Position numbers and translations under genes: made by a program
NCBI GenBank assembly: GCA_009760855.2
Contig: WPIO01000041.1
Span: 1,824,501 to 1,888,500, forward strand
Source: Cristatella mucedo
Lineage: Eukaryota > Bryozoa > Phylactolaemata > Cristatellidae
Direction: 5' to 3'
Length of the DNA stretch: 64,000 bases
The notes under the pieces: model-generated
Databases searched by the model: none
Seen by the model: only the letters and a program-made list of their open reading frames with translations
What the model was told of the DNA's origin: nothing
Part shown: piece by piece, positions 53,798-64,000 of the stretch
Numbering within the stretch: position 1 is the stretch's first letter
Layout of the letters: the number at the start of each line of letters is the position of its first letter

Positions 53798-56700
53798 GTA
53801 AGTAAGCCCGGTCACCCTCCGATTCACGCCGTCCGATCCGCCTTATGGCCCCACACCCGATCGATGCCGCATTCCAATCCACCGGGAAGCGCTCCGATTC
53901 TCTCCCTTTCCTTGGACGGGTGTGACTGTGGACGTTCCAGAGCTCCCATAGCAGAAAAAAGCCGAGGAATTTGACCACATTAAGCCTGCATCATGTTGCA
54001 AATAACCCTGGTTTTAAATTTAATTTCTTTGAGTTAATTCATTAAAATTCATTTTTTTTCAATTAATTTGTAGTGTTGTTCCGAAGAATCGCAGCAACGC
54101 GTTTCGCTATATCGGCCATCAATGTGTAAAAGCGATTACGCCAGTTCTTGCAGCATCATCGCGAGAAACCAAGTGCTTGACGGAAGAGAGCACGTGATTG
54201 AAGGACGGAATTTTCGCTGACTGCATCGACGATACTGTCGGCGAACGTCCGGTCTTTCAATCACGTCCTCCAATCACATCCTTCAATTACGTTCTTCAAT
54301 CACGTGCAAACTTCTAGTGACGTCGATATCGCACTACTCGATTTGTGGGGCAGCAATAATAAATTCTTGCGCGGGCACTGACGCGAAACTTCTGGCGCTT
54401 CGTTCCTTGCCTTCTACTATCGTTTCTACCGAGCAAGTAGTATTTGCAACCTTCCATGATCCTGTTCGTTCGTGCGCGACCATCTTGAATAAATAAATAT
54501 GATTCATTTGTATAGCACCATAAGAGAACTTAATCTATTTTTCAGACGCTTCACATTTGCCACAGGGCTCAAGCCCACGACCTCGGCAAACCTTGGTCGG
54601 GGCGAGCCCCTTAACCACTGGGCCAAACCCGCTCGGCTGTAACTCACTGCTTACTGGCCTACCAGCATGTGCGATCAGGCGATTGCAGCTGGTGCAAAAC
54701 TCTGCAGCTAGGCTCGTCTGTCGTGAGCGTCGCAGTTGCCACATTACTCCACTTCTCGCCGACCTGCACTGGCTATCAGTGAGGCAACGGATTGACTTCA
54801 AGGTTTTGTCGCTCACTTTTAGGTCTCTTCATTCTATGGCTCCAGCCTATCTTTCAGATATACTACCCCATCAGGCCAAGCATCGTACCACCCACTTTTC
54901 GGAATCCAACAGTCTGGAAATACCTCGTACAAACCTCAAATCCTTTGGAGACCGTGCACTCAGCTCGTATGCTGCCAAAGCCTGGAACTCCCTCCCGACC
55001 TGCGTCAGAACATGCCCTGACCTGACCACATTTAAAAGAAACTTAAAAACACACCTATTTAGGACAGCATTTAGTGGGTCCCTGTGATTCGTCCTTGATG
55101 TGCTTATGCGTGCTGACACTGTGCATGCAGCCACTAACCACATTTGCATGCTGACCCTGTGCATGTCACCTCTAACCATCTCGTTTGTTTTTCAAGCATG
55201 ATTTTACTTACTATTCAATTGCATATCACTTTGCAGCAAATGTAAAGCGCCTAGAAAGAGATTAAGTTCTCTGAGGGCGCTTTATCAAGTGCAATATTAT
55301 TATTATTATTATTATTCACCTTCAAGAAACCTTGACTGACGAAGATAACAGTTTCTTAATCCTTTTCCAATTGAGAGCACTAGCGCGTCGACACGGTCGG
55401 CCGCTGCGTACCCATTCGAGACTACAAAAAAGTTGCTACTATTTCACTCTTGACATGTTCACGTTTGTCTCTTGTTCCACAAATCCTTCAGTTCGTCTGA
55501 CTTCCGGTTTGACATTCTCATATAGAACCTAGCAATTCAGAAGACGAGGCACCCTCTTAGGCTCATTTTTTAGTGTTTGGAGTGACGAGGTTGACAAATT
55601 TAACTACAAGTCAAGGCAAATCGTAAATCAGGCAAAGTAAAGTAAGTCAGGCACAACCAGGGTAAGCTTCTTGCTATGAAAGAGCAACTCCGCTTAAGAT
55701 TTGCCTGCATGGTAACAATAATAATTTGTCGGAAAAATCTATATAGTTAAATTCGGGATAACGTTCGTATAGCGATTACTAAATTAGCTGATTTTCTTAT
55801 TGGTTCACACTGATTAGGATCTTTAAACGGCTGCTACAAATTTGCACGAATCAATCTCGACATTGCATTACAAAAATATATTTAAAAAACTGTCACAATT
55901 ATATAATTTTTATAAATATTTTTGGAAGCCAAATTAGAACTGAACCCTTTTCCAGCCACTTCGCACAGTTTCGAAAATGAAAACTTTTTAACCGAATAGT
56001 AATAGCTTGTAAAGCATGGACCAATCGCAATTGAAAGTGTGGTCGCTAAAGAGGATTATAGGTTGGTCAGATTCGAAAATAAAACATTGTGTCAGAGGAG
56101 CAGGTGTTGTAACGGGAGGATTACAATCTAATTGGCGCTAACATTTCTTCATACACAAGGTGTATGCCTCTGCCAAGAAGTTCGCCTTTGTCAAGTGCAT
56201 TATTTAGATGTAGCCTGTATACTGTGGCTAACCCCTAGGTCAGGCGCTCTAGGGCATATAGCCGCAGCAGCTACTAATAACTGTGCGAAAATACCTTGAT
56301 GCTTTAAGCGATATTATTAATCAATCTGCTCCTGCTTAAACTTTATAATTAAACCTACTTATTCAGTATTAGAATTATTAAATTTTATCTCTTCATATTT
56401 TCCAGCTTCGTACACAAAGTGTTGGGCTCAATTCATTAATACAAAAACTTCCTGTTTAATTACAAATTCTTCCTAATTTTTTTCATTTCTGCAAGAACTT
56501 AGTAATATTAATAATGATAATAATACACTTGATAAAGCGCCCTCTGAGAATTCAATCTCTTTCTAGGCGCTTTACATTTGCTGCAAAGGGAAATGCGATG
56601 GAATGGTAAGTAAAATCATGCTTGAAAAACAAACACAATGAATAATATGGTTAGGGGTGACATGCACAGGGTCAGCATGCAAATGTGGTTAGTGGCAGCA

Positions 56701-59700
56701 TGCACAGTGTCAGCACGCATAAGCACATCAAGAACTAATCACAGGAACCCACTAAATGCTGTCCTAAATAAGTGTGTTTTTAAGTTACTTTTAAATGTGG
56801 TCAGGTCAGGGGATGTTCTGACGCAGGTCGGGAGGGAGTTTCAGGCTTTGGGAGCATACGAACTACATGCACGATCTCCAAAGGATTTAAGGTTTGTACG
56901 AGGTATTTCTAGACTGTTGGATTCCGGAAAGCGGGTGGTACTATGCTTGGCCTGATGGGGCAGTATATCTGGGAGATAGGCTGGAGCCATAGAATGAAGA
57001 GACCTAAAAGTGAGCGACAAAATCTTGAAGTCAATCCGTTGCTTGACTGGTAGCCAGTGCAGGTCGGCGAGAAGTGGTGTGATGTGGCAACTGCGACACT
57101 CACGACAGACAAGCCTAGCTGCAGAGTTTTGCACCAGCTGCAATCGCCTGATTGCACATGCTGGTAGGCCAGTAAGCAGTGAGTTGCAGAAGTCGAGACG
57201 GGATGTCACGAATGCTTGGACCAACGTGGACATGGTATCCTTATTTAAACAATCCCGAATTTTAGCAATGTTATGAAGCTGAAAATAGGCAGATTTGACT
57301 GTGGAGCTGATATGGTCGTCTAACGAGAGGTCGCTTTGGAGTATAACACCTAGACTTAGCAGGATTAATTGTTTTGCCTTTTTACCCCGGTCTTTCTTCT
57401 TAGGTTTCTGGCATACTGCATTTACATTCCTGCCGTCACACTGAGTCGCAATTATTTTTCAGAAGTGGAGAGTGGTCTGGACCTGCGCAGAAGCTCGCGT
57501 TAGGCACGCAAGTAGCTTTTGGCAAGAACTATCACTTCCAATCCTACGTGAAGCTTGTAGGCTCTTCCGCCAAGGAGACGCTGAAGGCAACGCTGGCCTA
57601 CACGCTGCAGGGTACGTCACTTGTCGGCTGCTGCTTTTCAGCCTTTGCGTGTCTCGTCAAGAAAAGTTCCTCTGACGTAATAGCTTTTTAAACATGCGCA
57701 TGCGGCCCTTAATCGCCAAGGAGAAGGAAGAATTGACGCGTCAAGCTTTTTATTAGTACAGCTTCAGCTCGTGTTCACGGCAAGGTTAGTACTGCGCCCA
57801 ATATATGGACTCTCAAAAGGCAATTTTCCCAAGAGGATCATCTAGCAAGTGATGCTTGAGCCATAGAATAAGAGGCTCAGTTCGTTTGTATTAGTTTGAA
57901 GTACCGCTATTTGCGCGTAATTCATCTTACTGCGCGCATTTAAACGTGCAGATCATTTACGGATTTTGAAATTGACACGAAAACAAATAGCATTCGAAAT
58001 GGCATACAGATGTTGCTGTTCAATGGTTGGTAGCGCATCTTATTTAGAATATCGACATCGCAGGCGGATTCTTACGGAAATTTTTAACTGACTCAACTGC
58101 TGCGGGAAAGATTTCGACTTTTAGCGTTCCGAGGCTGGCAACGTTCATCAGTTTGCATCTACATGTTATTGCTTCATTCGCAGCGGTCGCTAATTCCAGC
58201 AATTGCCACAGCCATTATTAAGTATCGAGAATTAAACGATGCCGCTGTGCTCGTGTGGGGAGTAATCCGCCGCCCACCACCGAGGTGGCCTTTTATAGCC
58301 GAGGCTCGCAGGCTCTGAGCTGAGAACCGAGTATCGAAACCTCGATCACAAGGAGCGCTAGCCTTCAAATTCAGATGCTGCCAGCGGCTAGCTCCCCGCT
58401 CAAGACGAAAATGTTTGACATCCTAAACGTAAATTCCGCGACACGGAGAGATGAGCCTTTACCCTCATACTAGTACACTCCGTCCAAAACCAGTGTGGGT
58501 AATTTGAATACCGCACCGCTCAGTGTGTTCAACAACCAGCGTGTCGATTTGAATCATTCGCTTTGCTTCCCTGGCATTCAGGGTTTCGTAAAAAATCTGC
58601 ACTCTCCGAGGCGAACGCCTGGAATTTGCCAACCGCTCTACTTGCCTTGTATTTGCAGTGAGTGTTTTCTTAGCGGCACGGAAGCGTTCACCGCTTTTTC
58701 ATCTGGAGAAGTAATTCCTGGAAATAAAGACGACAAAAATGCTGTAGTAATAAAAATATTAATTTTAACGCAGTTATATAGCACCCTCAGAGAACCGTAT
58801 CTATCCCTAGGCTCTGGATAAATTCTGCAAATAAAGCAATAACAAATGTTTTAGTGGTGCTTGTAAGTGCAAACAGAGTCGTTTCCTTTATCTCACGGCA
58901 CTTTTTTTTAATGCCTATCGCTGTCAACCCGTTAATTAATTTTGTTGTCTATCCGGGAGAGATTTTTCAAATTTTTAGATTTCCAAACAAAAATACAAAT
59001 TTACAAGGATCAGAGCTTCTGTAATAGCTTCTTGTATGATCTGTTCTTCTATCGGTTTGAGTTCGCCAAACCGTCTTCTTACTTGGCACGATATTTTTTT
59101 AGTTACTGAAGATACATAAATGTAATATAAAATGATTGGTTTGCACGGAGAGACCTGGGTGAACCGAATCCTTATTCGAGTGCTTCATATTCAAGCCGCA
59201 GGGCTTGAACTTACGACCTCGACCTTGTAAAAGTAAGCATTTTCACTTCGATCGTTTCAGGCGAGAATCTTGACCGTAGGCGAAACCAGGGCTACTAATT
59301 GGGGGAAAACATTTTGCCGCATAAACATAAACAGCCATCGCTGCCGCAAATAGTCACTCTAGCTAACTATGTGCGGATCCCCTTATCAGGGTATGTCCGC
59401 CTTGACGTGAATCAATTTAGAAGCGCTATCTCAAGTTCTTACCACCGTCGCATTAACAAAGATTCGTATTTTTGTGTAGGACATAATGTCTTGGTGGTAT
59501 TATATTGTTATCGAAACCAAAAACACTCTATTACTTTAGATAGCGATACTGTGATATCGTTCACGTATTACTGTACAAAGTGAAACCACTGTGCCTTTGT
59601 GCTAACTGTATCTTGTCCGGAGAAATTCGAGAGACTACCGTGCTAACGTGCAGCTATTGTCGGTACAAGCCGCAAGCGAGCACCGTAGCTGGAGCAGAAA

Positions 59701-62700
59701 GCGAGAGTTGTTCCTTGCAGATGGAACCATAAACTACGTAACATGCGCTATGGACAGCATAGGGTCAGCCGACGGCTGGAAGCTGTTCTCTGGTAACTTC
59801 CTCGTAAATGGTAAGTAACAAGAACAGTTTCGGTATGGCTCGACTGACACAAATAGAATACGAACTAGACAAATTGTATTCGTAGGGATAAGGTAACTCC
59901 TGTGGTGTTGGAAAGTTTTTTTTAAATCGGTTAGCGAGATAGGGGTGAATGGAGGGGCGGGTGAGGCAGCGACCAGGGACGCCCTCCATACGTATACCCC
60001 CGACTTTCACCCTACGGCGAAATTGCACCTCACTTCCAGCCCCTAAGCCTTATGGGTGTGGAAGAAAAAAAAATGATTTTAAGTCCTTAATTTTTGTGCC
60101 ACAGGTCTTATCTCCCCTGCGTAATAACATTTATATAAATTTAATAAATAATAAATAATATAAATAAATAATTAAATAACAATTAAAATTGAAAATTAAA
60201 AACAATAATACGCAGGTAAACCATTCAATTCAGAAAAGCGGGTGGTACAATCTTTAGCCTGGTGGGGCAGTAGATGTAATACATCGGTAGGACTCAAAGA
60301 ATGAAGGAACCTAAACGTGAGTGACAAATCCTCGAAGTCGATGCGTTGCTCGACTGGGAGCTAGTGAAGGTCGGAGAGAAGTGGTTTGATGTGGAAACTG
60401 TGATGCTCACGACAGACAAGCCTAGTTGCAGAGTTTTTAGCAAGCTGTAAGTACCTGAGTGCACTGGCCGGTAGACCAGCAAGCAGTGAGTTAAAAAAAG
60501 TTGAAAAATAATGTCACAAATGCATGGACCGATTACCAGGTGGTATCCATGTCTAAACAAGCCTGAAGTTTGCAATGTTATGTAGCTGAAAGTTGGCAGA
60601 CTTGACTGTGAAGCGCATGCGGACGTCTAAAGAAAGATCACACTTGAGCCTGAGACCTATATTTCATGCAGATTCAACGAGACACATGCTCTCAGAACCT
60701 ATTTGGAGCATTAGCCTTTCTAATTTCTGAATAATTCTTGGTTTGCCTATAACTAGTAAGTTGGTTTTTATTGTCAATCGATTTAAGAAAATCTGGTGCT
60801 ATTTATGCGTGGATGCCATCAATATATGCTGAAAGGGAATTGGGAGAATTCGACGTGCAGGCGTACTGGAAGTGATCAAAGCAAAGATGTAAGTGGGTGT
60901 CATCTGCAAGGAAGCGAAAGCCTAGATTGTGCTTGGAAATCACATCGGCAAGAGGGCAGTATAGATCGTGAAGGAATTGGACCATTTACAGACTCCTTAG
61001 ATACCTCATATTTAAGAGGTTTCTCGAATGATCTTTGTCCATTCACATCAACACTCTGGAGTCTCCCACTGAGATATGAACTGAACCATTTCAATGCAGT
61101 GCCAGCGATGCCCAGGCGAGATGAGAGGTGCACAAGAAGGACTTGGTGATCGCTGGTATCAAAAGTTGCTGAAAGATAGAGGAAAATAAGCAGACACTCC
61201 ACCTATGTCTGCATTCCTAAGTAGGTCGTTATACATCCGAAGAAATACTGATTATGTGGAGTGATTATCTCTAAAACCAGACTTAAACTTACTATCAAGG
61301 TTGGAAGTTTCAATTTATGAGTTCGGCTGGTCTGAAGCGACTTATATCAGAATCTTTGATAGAGGCGAGACTGGGCGGAAGTTGCTCAAGTTCTCTTGGT
61401 CTAGAGTCACTCTCTTGAGTATTTGCGTGACAACAGTCTTTATAAAGGGTGCTGGGGCATTACCTGTGGCTAAGGGCATATTTATGATGTTAGTTATGCA
61501 TGGCAGCAGCAGATCAATGCATCATGGAAGCACTACGGAGGAACTATAATCCAGAGAACTAGTTGTCTTCTTTGATTGGGGTATTAACTTCAGGACGATG
61601 TCACTTGTAACCTCCTTGAATGTGGATAGATATTGAGATGCTGCATGGAACAGAGGAACGGTATTCTAGGGGGATGCTGCAATCTAAGGGATTGACTCCC
61701 TGACCTTGTCTATCTATTTGACAAAAAAGCTATAGAAGAGATCAGCTAGATCATCCCAGGGATCACTAATTAAGGAGCTAACCTGGGAGCGGTTAAGTAG
61801 ATGGTTGATTGTCGACATCAGCATTTTTGGATTATGCACCTGAGATTCAACAATGTTTTTATAGAAGCTAGACTTTGCCTTTGCTAGGATCCATTGTTGC
61901 AATCTTCGGTATCTGTCAGATCCTCGTATGTCTGTCGATGGACAGTCAATCCTGATCTTGTGTGTGCTTTTCAAGCTTGTGTTTAGTAGACCTTGCAGTT
62001 TTTACGTCTGTGGTAAGCCATAGGCGGTCCGGGTGTGAGCGGACAGTGCGCTTAGTCAGAGGAGCAAACTCGTCGAGTATTTCAGCTAGTTTTGTGCCGT
62101 AGAAGTCTACCAAGGATGACAGGTGGGAGGGAGGATTTAGCAGCAGAGGCGAAGCAGATATTTTTGTACAGATAACATTGATGCCAAATGTCTTGAGGCT
62201 ACGCGATTCACCGGTGATACTCTTGCTGGTCTTGCCCTTACATAATAATCCAGGCTCCGCTTCTGGGTGAAATCAATCTACTCTGAAGAAGTAGGCCACG
62301 GTCTTAACCTATAGGTAAGGTTCGTGAATTTCGCAGTCCAGGTCGCGGTTTCATGTCCCGCAGTGGTAATCATTTATTGCCCATTTGCTAGTGGTGATGA
62401 CAGCCATGAAGTCTCTTCCACCTCCTTATAAGTGAGCCTCAAAATTGCTTAACCTGTAATTTGTATTACTAGTAGCGAACTCTGAAATTATGAAAATTGA
62501 AATCAATGGCCTGTGTATACGTAAGTCAGTGCATAGTTTTGCAAAGGAAAATTCCATTTTTCCAGTTAGTGCTTACAGTTCCTTTCGTGGCTGATGCTGC
62601 AGAACTTTTCTGCGCTCCGATTTCTCGCGATAAATCTCGCTTTTGCTGCCATCAAATTTTAATTGACGAGTGACTCCACAGGTCAGGCTCAAAGTGTGAC

Positions 62701-62884
62701 GAGTCTAGAATTTTACATCGAGGGACCATTGCCGGCTATGGATTTCATCGTGGACGCGGTTTCAATCCAAGAATTAGACTGGAAAAGCGAGGCCAACAAG
62801 CGAATCGAGGCTCTTCGCAAAAGAGACGTCAAAATAACTCTGACCACATCCGGTGGCGGATCAGCGGACAACGTAAAAATTCAG
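53625..62884 (+). CDS. Secreted CBM4_9 protein, probable GH10 endo-1,4-beta-xylanase, N-terminal part
   Basis: Exons 53625-53797, 57463-57611, 59721-59810 and 62682-62884 splice with GT-AG sites into 615 bp (205 residues), in phase throughout. Residues 1-17 are a signal peptide (M-Q-A-L-A-V-L-A-L-A-V-A). Residues 18 to about 160 form a beta-sandwich carbohydrate-binding module of the CBM4_9 type: L-L-N-A-D-F-E near the start, N-W-Y-C-K-G-C, S-W/E-W-S-G-P-A-Q and a closing F-I-V-D-A-V-S-I. Residues from about 165 (L-D-W-K-S-E-A-N-K-R-I-E-A-L-R-K-R-D-V) match the entry into animal GH10 xylanases. The catalytic exons, with their two glutamates, would lie beyond 64000. The product would be exported and would degrade plant or algal xylan. 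If the catalytic part is missing, it would be only a carbohydrate-binding protein. Introns 1 and 3 are filled by LINEs. Confidence 0.78.
54499..54638 (-). mobile_element. SINE-B copy in xylanase-like intron 1
   Basis: Full-length: tail from atttgtatagcacca, then aagagaacttaatct, cttcacatttgccac, B box region gggctcaagcccacgacctc, and head ccttaaccactgggccaaac. It abuts a plus-strand LINE-A fragment. Confidence 0.78.
54639..55318 (+). mobile_element. LINE-A copy, plus strand, in xylanase-like intron 1
   Basis: It has C-N-S-L-L-T-G-L-P-A-C-A-I through A-F-S-G-S-L, then the 3' UTR, hairpin and (ATT)n at 55297-55315. This is the only long plus-strand LINE-A copy in the window. Confidence 0.9.
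56512..57355 (-). mobile_element. LINE-A copy in xylanase-like intron 1
   Basis: (AAT)n-like tail at 56506-56527, hairpin, RT C-terminal ORF largely open (57233-56841). Antisense to the gene. Confidence 0.9.
57463..57611 (+). CDS. Xylanase-like gene, coding exon 2
   Basis: Acceptor ...attatttttcag, donor gtacgt. It reads R-S-G-E-W-S-G-P-A-Q-K-L, then Y-H-F-Q-S-Y-V-K-L, the W-x-G-P-x-Q and Y-x-F-S-x-Y/W-V-K-L strands of CBM4_9 modules. Enters phase 2, leaves phase 1. A minus-strand LINE-A ends about 100 bases upstream. Confidence 0.8.
58762..58850 (-). mobile_element. LINE-A/SINE-B type 3' tail, degenerate
   Basis: tatagcaccctcagagaacc, then ctatccctaggctctgg. Confidence 0.45.
59150..59295 (-). 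mobile_element. SINE-B copy, degenerate
   Basis: The order gaatccttattcgagtgctt, cagggcttgaacttacgacc, gagaatcttgaccgtagg matches SINE-B loosely. Confidence 0.4.
59721..59810 (+). CDS. Xylanase-like gene, coding exon 3
   Basis: 90 bp, acceptor ...gttccttgcag, donor gtaagt. It encodes D-G-T-I-N-Y-V-T-C-A, then D-G-W-K-L-F-S-G-N-F, the W-x-x-L-x-G-x-F signature of CBM4_9. Phase 1 on both sides. Confidence 0.78.
60200..62240 (-). mobile_element. LINE-A, longest copy (about 2 kb), in xylanase-like intron 3
   Basis: From the right, minus strand: end of the endonuclease/linker (R-Y-R-R-L-Q-Q-W-I-L-A-K-A-K near 61890; L-A-D-L-F-Y-S-F-F near 61725), RT parts (L-S-A-T-F-D-T-S-D-H near 61170, K-W-F-S-S-Y-L-S-G-R, A-D-D-T-H-L-H near 60890), then the C-terminal part, cut near 60200 before the hairpin. 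More diverged than the other copies. Antisense to the gene. Confidence 0.85.
62682..62884 (+). CDS. Xylanase-like gene, coding exon 4
   Basis: Acceptor ...gtgactccacag, donor gtacgg. It reads L-E-F-Y-I-E-G-P, F-I-V-D-A-V-S-I-Q-E-L (last CBM strand), then the W-K-S-E-A-N-K-R-I-E linker helix that precedes the GH10 barrel, ending K-I-Q in phase 0. No further exon was found up to 64000. Confidence 0.8.
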
Positions 62885-63029
62885 GTACGGCTTCAAGGTT
62901 TAAGCAAGCGTGACTTCGTGACACTACAAGGTGTTCCATAGGTGCCTGTCTAAGACCTCAACAAACATATTGTCACCCTAAATTTGGCCCGTAACATCTC
63001 ATGCTCAAGTCCACCTATCGGATATATTG

Positions 63030-63265
63030 GACGTCAGCGAGAGGCGGTGTGATGTGCCAACTGCGACGCTAGCGACAGACAAGCCTATTTGCATAATTTT
63101 GCAACAGCTGTAAACTCCTGAGTGCACAGACCGGTAGACCAGGATGTCACGAATGCGTTTAACAATTTAAATGAGATATCCCTGTCTAAACAAGCCCGAA
63201 TTTTAGCAATTATATTTAATTGAAAGTAGGCAGACTTGACTGTGGTGCTGACGCGGTCGTCTAAT
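63030..63265 (-). mobile_element. LINE-A fragment
   Basis: gatgtgccaactgcgacgct through ttgactgtggtgctgacgcg and gtcgtctaatgag matches the RT region. Its right end joins the C-rich repeat exactly. Confidence 0.78.
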
Positions 63266-63270
63266 GAGTT

Positions 63271-63400
63271 GTAGGACATTTCCCCCAGGACGTCCCCCCT
63301 TCTGACATTCCCCCTCCTCCGGTAGGACATTTCCCCCTATGTTGATGAATGTATAACTAAGAATACAGATATATATATATATAGAGATAGATAGATATAT

Positions 63401-63458
<58 letters not shown>

Positions 63459-64000
63459 GATCAAGTGAAGTTCACGCTCGATTGAAATAAAATAAACTTG
63501 GTAAAGGCGGCGACTCGATAGCACGACCGACGGAGCGGTACGGCCAGCTCGGCCAGCGTAGTGGTGGCGGTCGGCGCGCGACGCCCGGTGCAGCAACGAC
63601 TGCGGCGGCGGTGGTGAGGTTTGGACGGGCGGCAGCCGGCGGTGCCGATGTCGGGAAGGGTTGTGGCAGCGGCGACAGCAGAGGCGTCGGCGGGCAGAGC
63701 TTTGACCTCGCACTTGGCGGTCTATCATTTTTTCATATTGGTTAATCAAGTGCATTATTAATATTATTATTATTATTACTGGTGGTCTGCCGAAAGCAGG
63801 GCCGCAGCATTTCTAATGACTATAATGTAGTAATATGTTATATATTATATACTATATAATATTTTTTAAAGATAAGTAAACAAGACGGTTTATATCGTGG
63901 CATTTCTATACGGGAGGGGAGACAATGCCCTACCCCGGGGGGGGAATGTCCTACACCTGGGGGAATGTCCGGTGGGGAAATTTTCAGGGATATCCGGGGA
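63271..64000. mobile_element. Putative element bounded by C-rich/G-rich inverted repeats
   Basis: On the left, gtaggacatttccccc occurs twice (63271, 63322) with a related gacattccccc between. On the right, ggggaatgtcctac and gggggaatgtcc (63933-63970) are their inverse. Between lie a (TA)n tract, a CpG-rich core and (ATT)n. The right end may extend past the window. The class is unknown. Confidence 0.45.
63368..63455. repeat. (TA)n microsatellite
   Basis: TA repeat with gatagatag interruptions near 63382-63400. Confidence 0.92.

Noticed and set aside
54180-54310. Inverted/tandem attgaaggacg / caatcacgtcc motifs as a transposon end
   Set aside because: Short repeated tcaatcacgt-type words only; no boundaries or second end could be defined.

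Overview
This is animal (metazoan) nuclear DNA: genes split by GT-AG introns, many 5'-truncated non-LTR retrotransposons, tRNA-derived SINEs, long (TA)n/(GA)n/(CT)n microsatellites and a few CpG-rich blocks. No bacterial, organellar or viral gene was recognised. The likely host is an invertebrate, perhaps a lophotrochozoan such as a mollusc or annelid. The hint is a spliced, secreted CBM4_9-type xylanase-like gene; animal GH10 xylanases are known mainly from molluscs, annelids and some arthropods. The taxon call is an inference.

Three host genes can be read by hand-splicing. (1) Plus strand, 2018-4108: the last two coding exons of an OST-alpha/SLC51A-TMEM184-like multipass membrane protein; its 5' exons lie left of the window or were not found. 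(2) Minus strand, 26849 down to 8777: a complete seven-exon paralogue. Its exons sum to 1143 bp, in phase at every junction, giving 380 residues from an ATG in a CpG island at 25.1-27.4 kb to a stop at 8777. The two genes are convergent, and their homologous penultimate exons are both exactly 253 bp. (3) Plus strand, 53625-62884 and on past the right edge: the first four coding exons (615 bp, 205 residues, in phase) of a secreted protein with a signal peptide, an N-terminal carbohydrate-binding module and the start of what is probably a GH10 catalytic domain.

Most other sequence is mobile DNA. LINE-A (CR1/L2-like, with a hairpin 3' end and an (ATT)n tail) has more than a dozen sizeable copies, nearly all on the minus strand; the largest are at 60.2-62.2, 31.3-32.7, 17.1-18.2 and 21.8-22.9 kb. 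LINE-B (CR1/jockey-like endonuclease plus RT) lies at about 50.2-52.8 kb with a SINE nested in it, and its 3' tail recurs elsewhere. A third LINE fragment is at 32.7-34.1 kb and a degenerate hAT-like (ZMYM1/DUF4371) transposase at 34.9-36.4 kb. There are two tRNA-headed SINE families. SINE-B has a tail that closely resembles the LINE-A 3' end, which suggests a SINE/LINE partnership.

Layout: 0-4.1 kb OST-alpha-like gene 1 (3' part); 4.1-8.7 kb GC-rich flank, LINE tails and satellites; 8.8-26.9 kb OST-alpha-like gene 2, with introns full of LINEs; 27.4-53.5 kb gene-poor repeat territory, including a palindromic LINE cluster at 27.7-28.9 kb; 53.6-62.9 kb xylanase-like gene; 63.0-64.0 kb LINE fragment and a C-rich/G-rich inverted-repeat element cut by the window edge.
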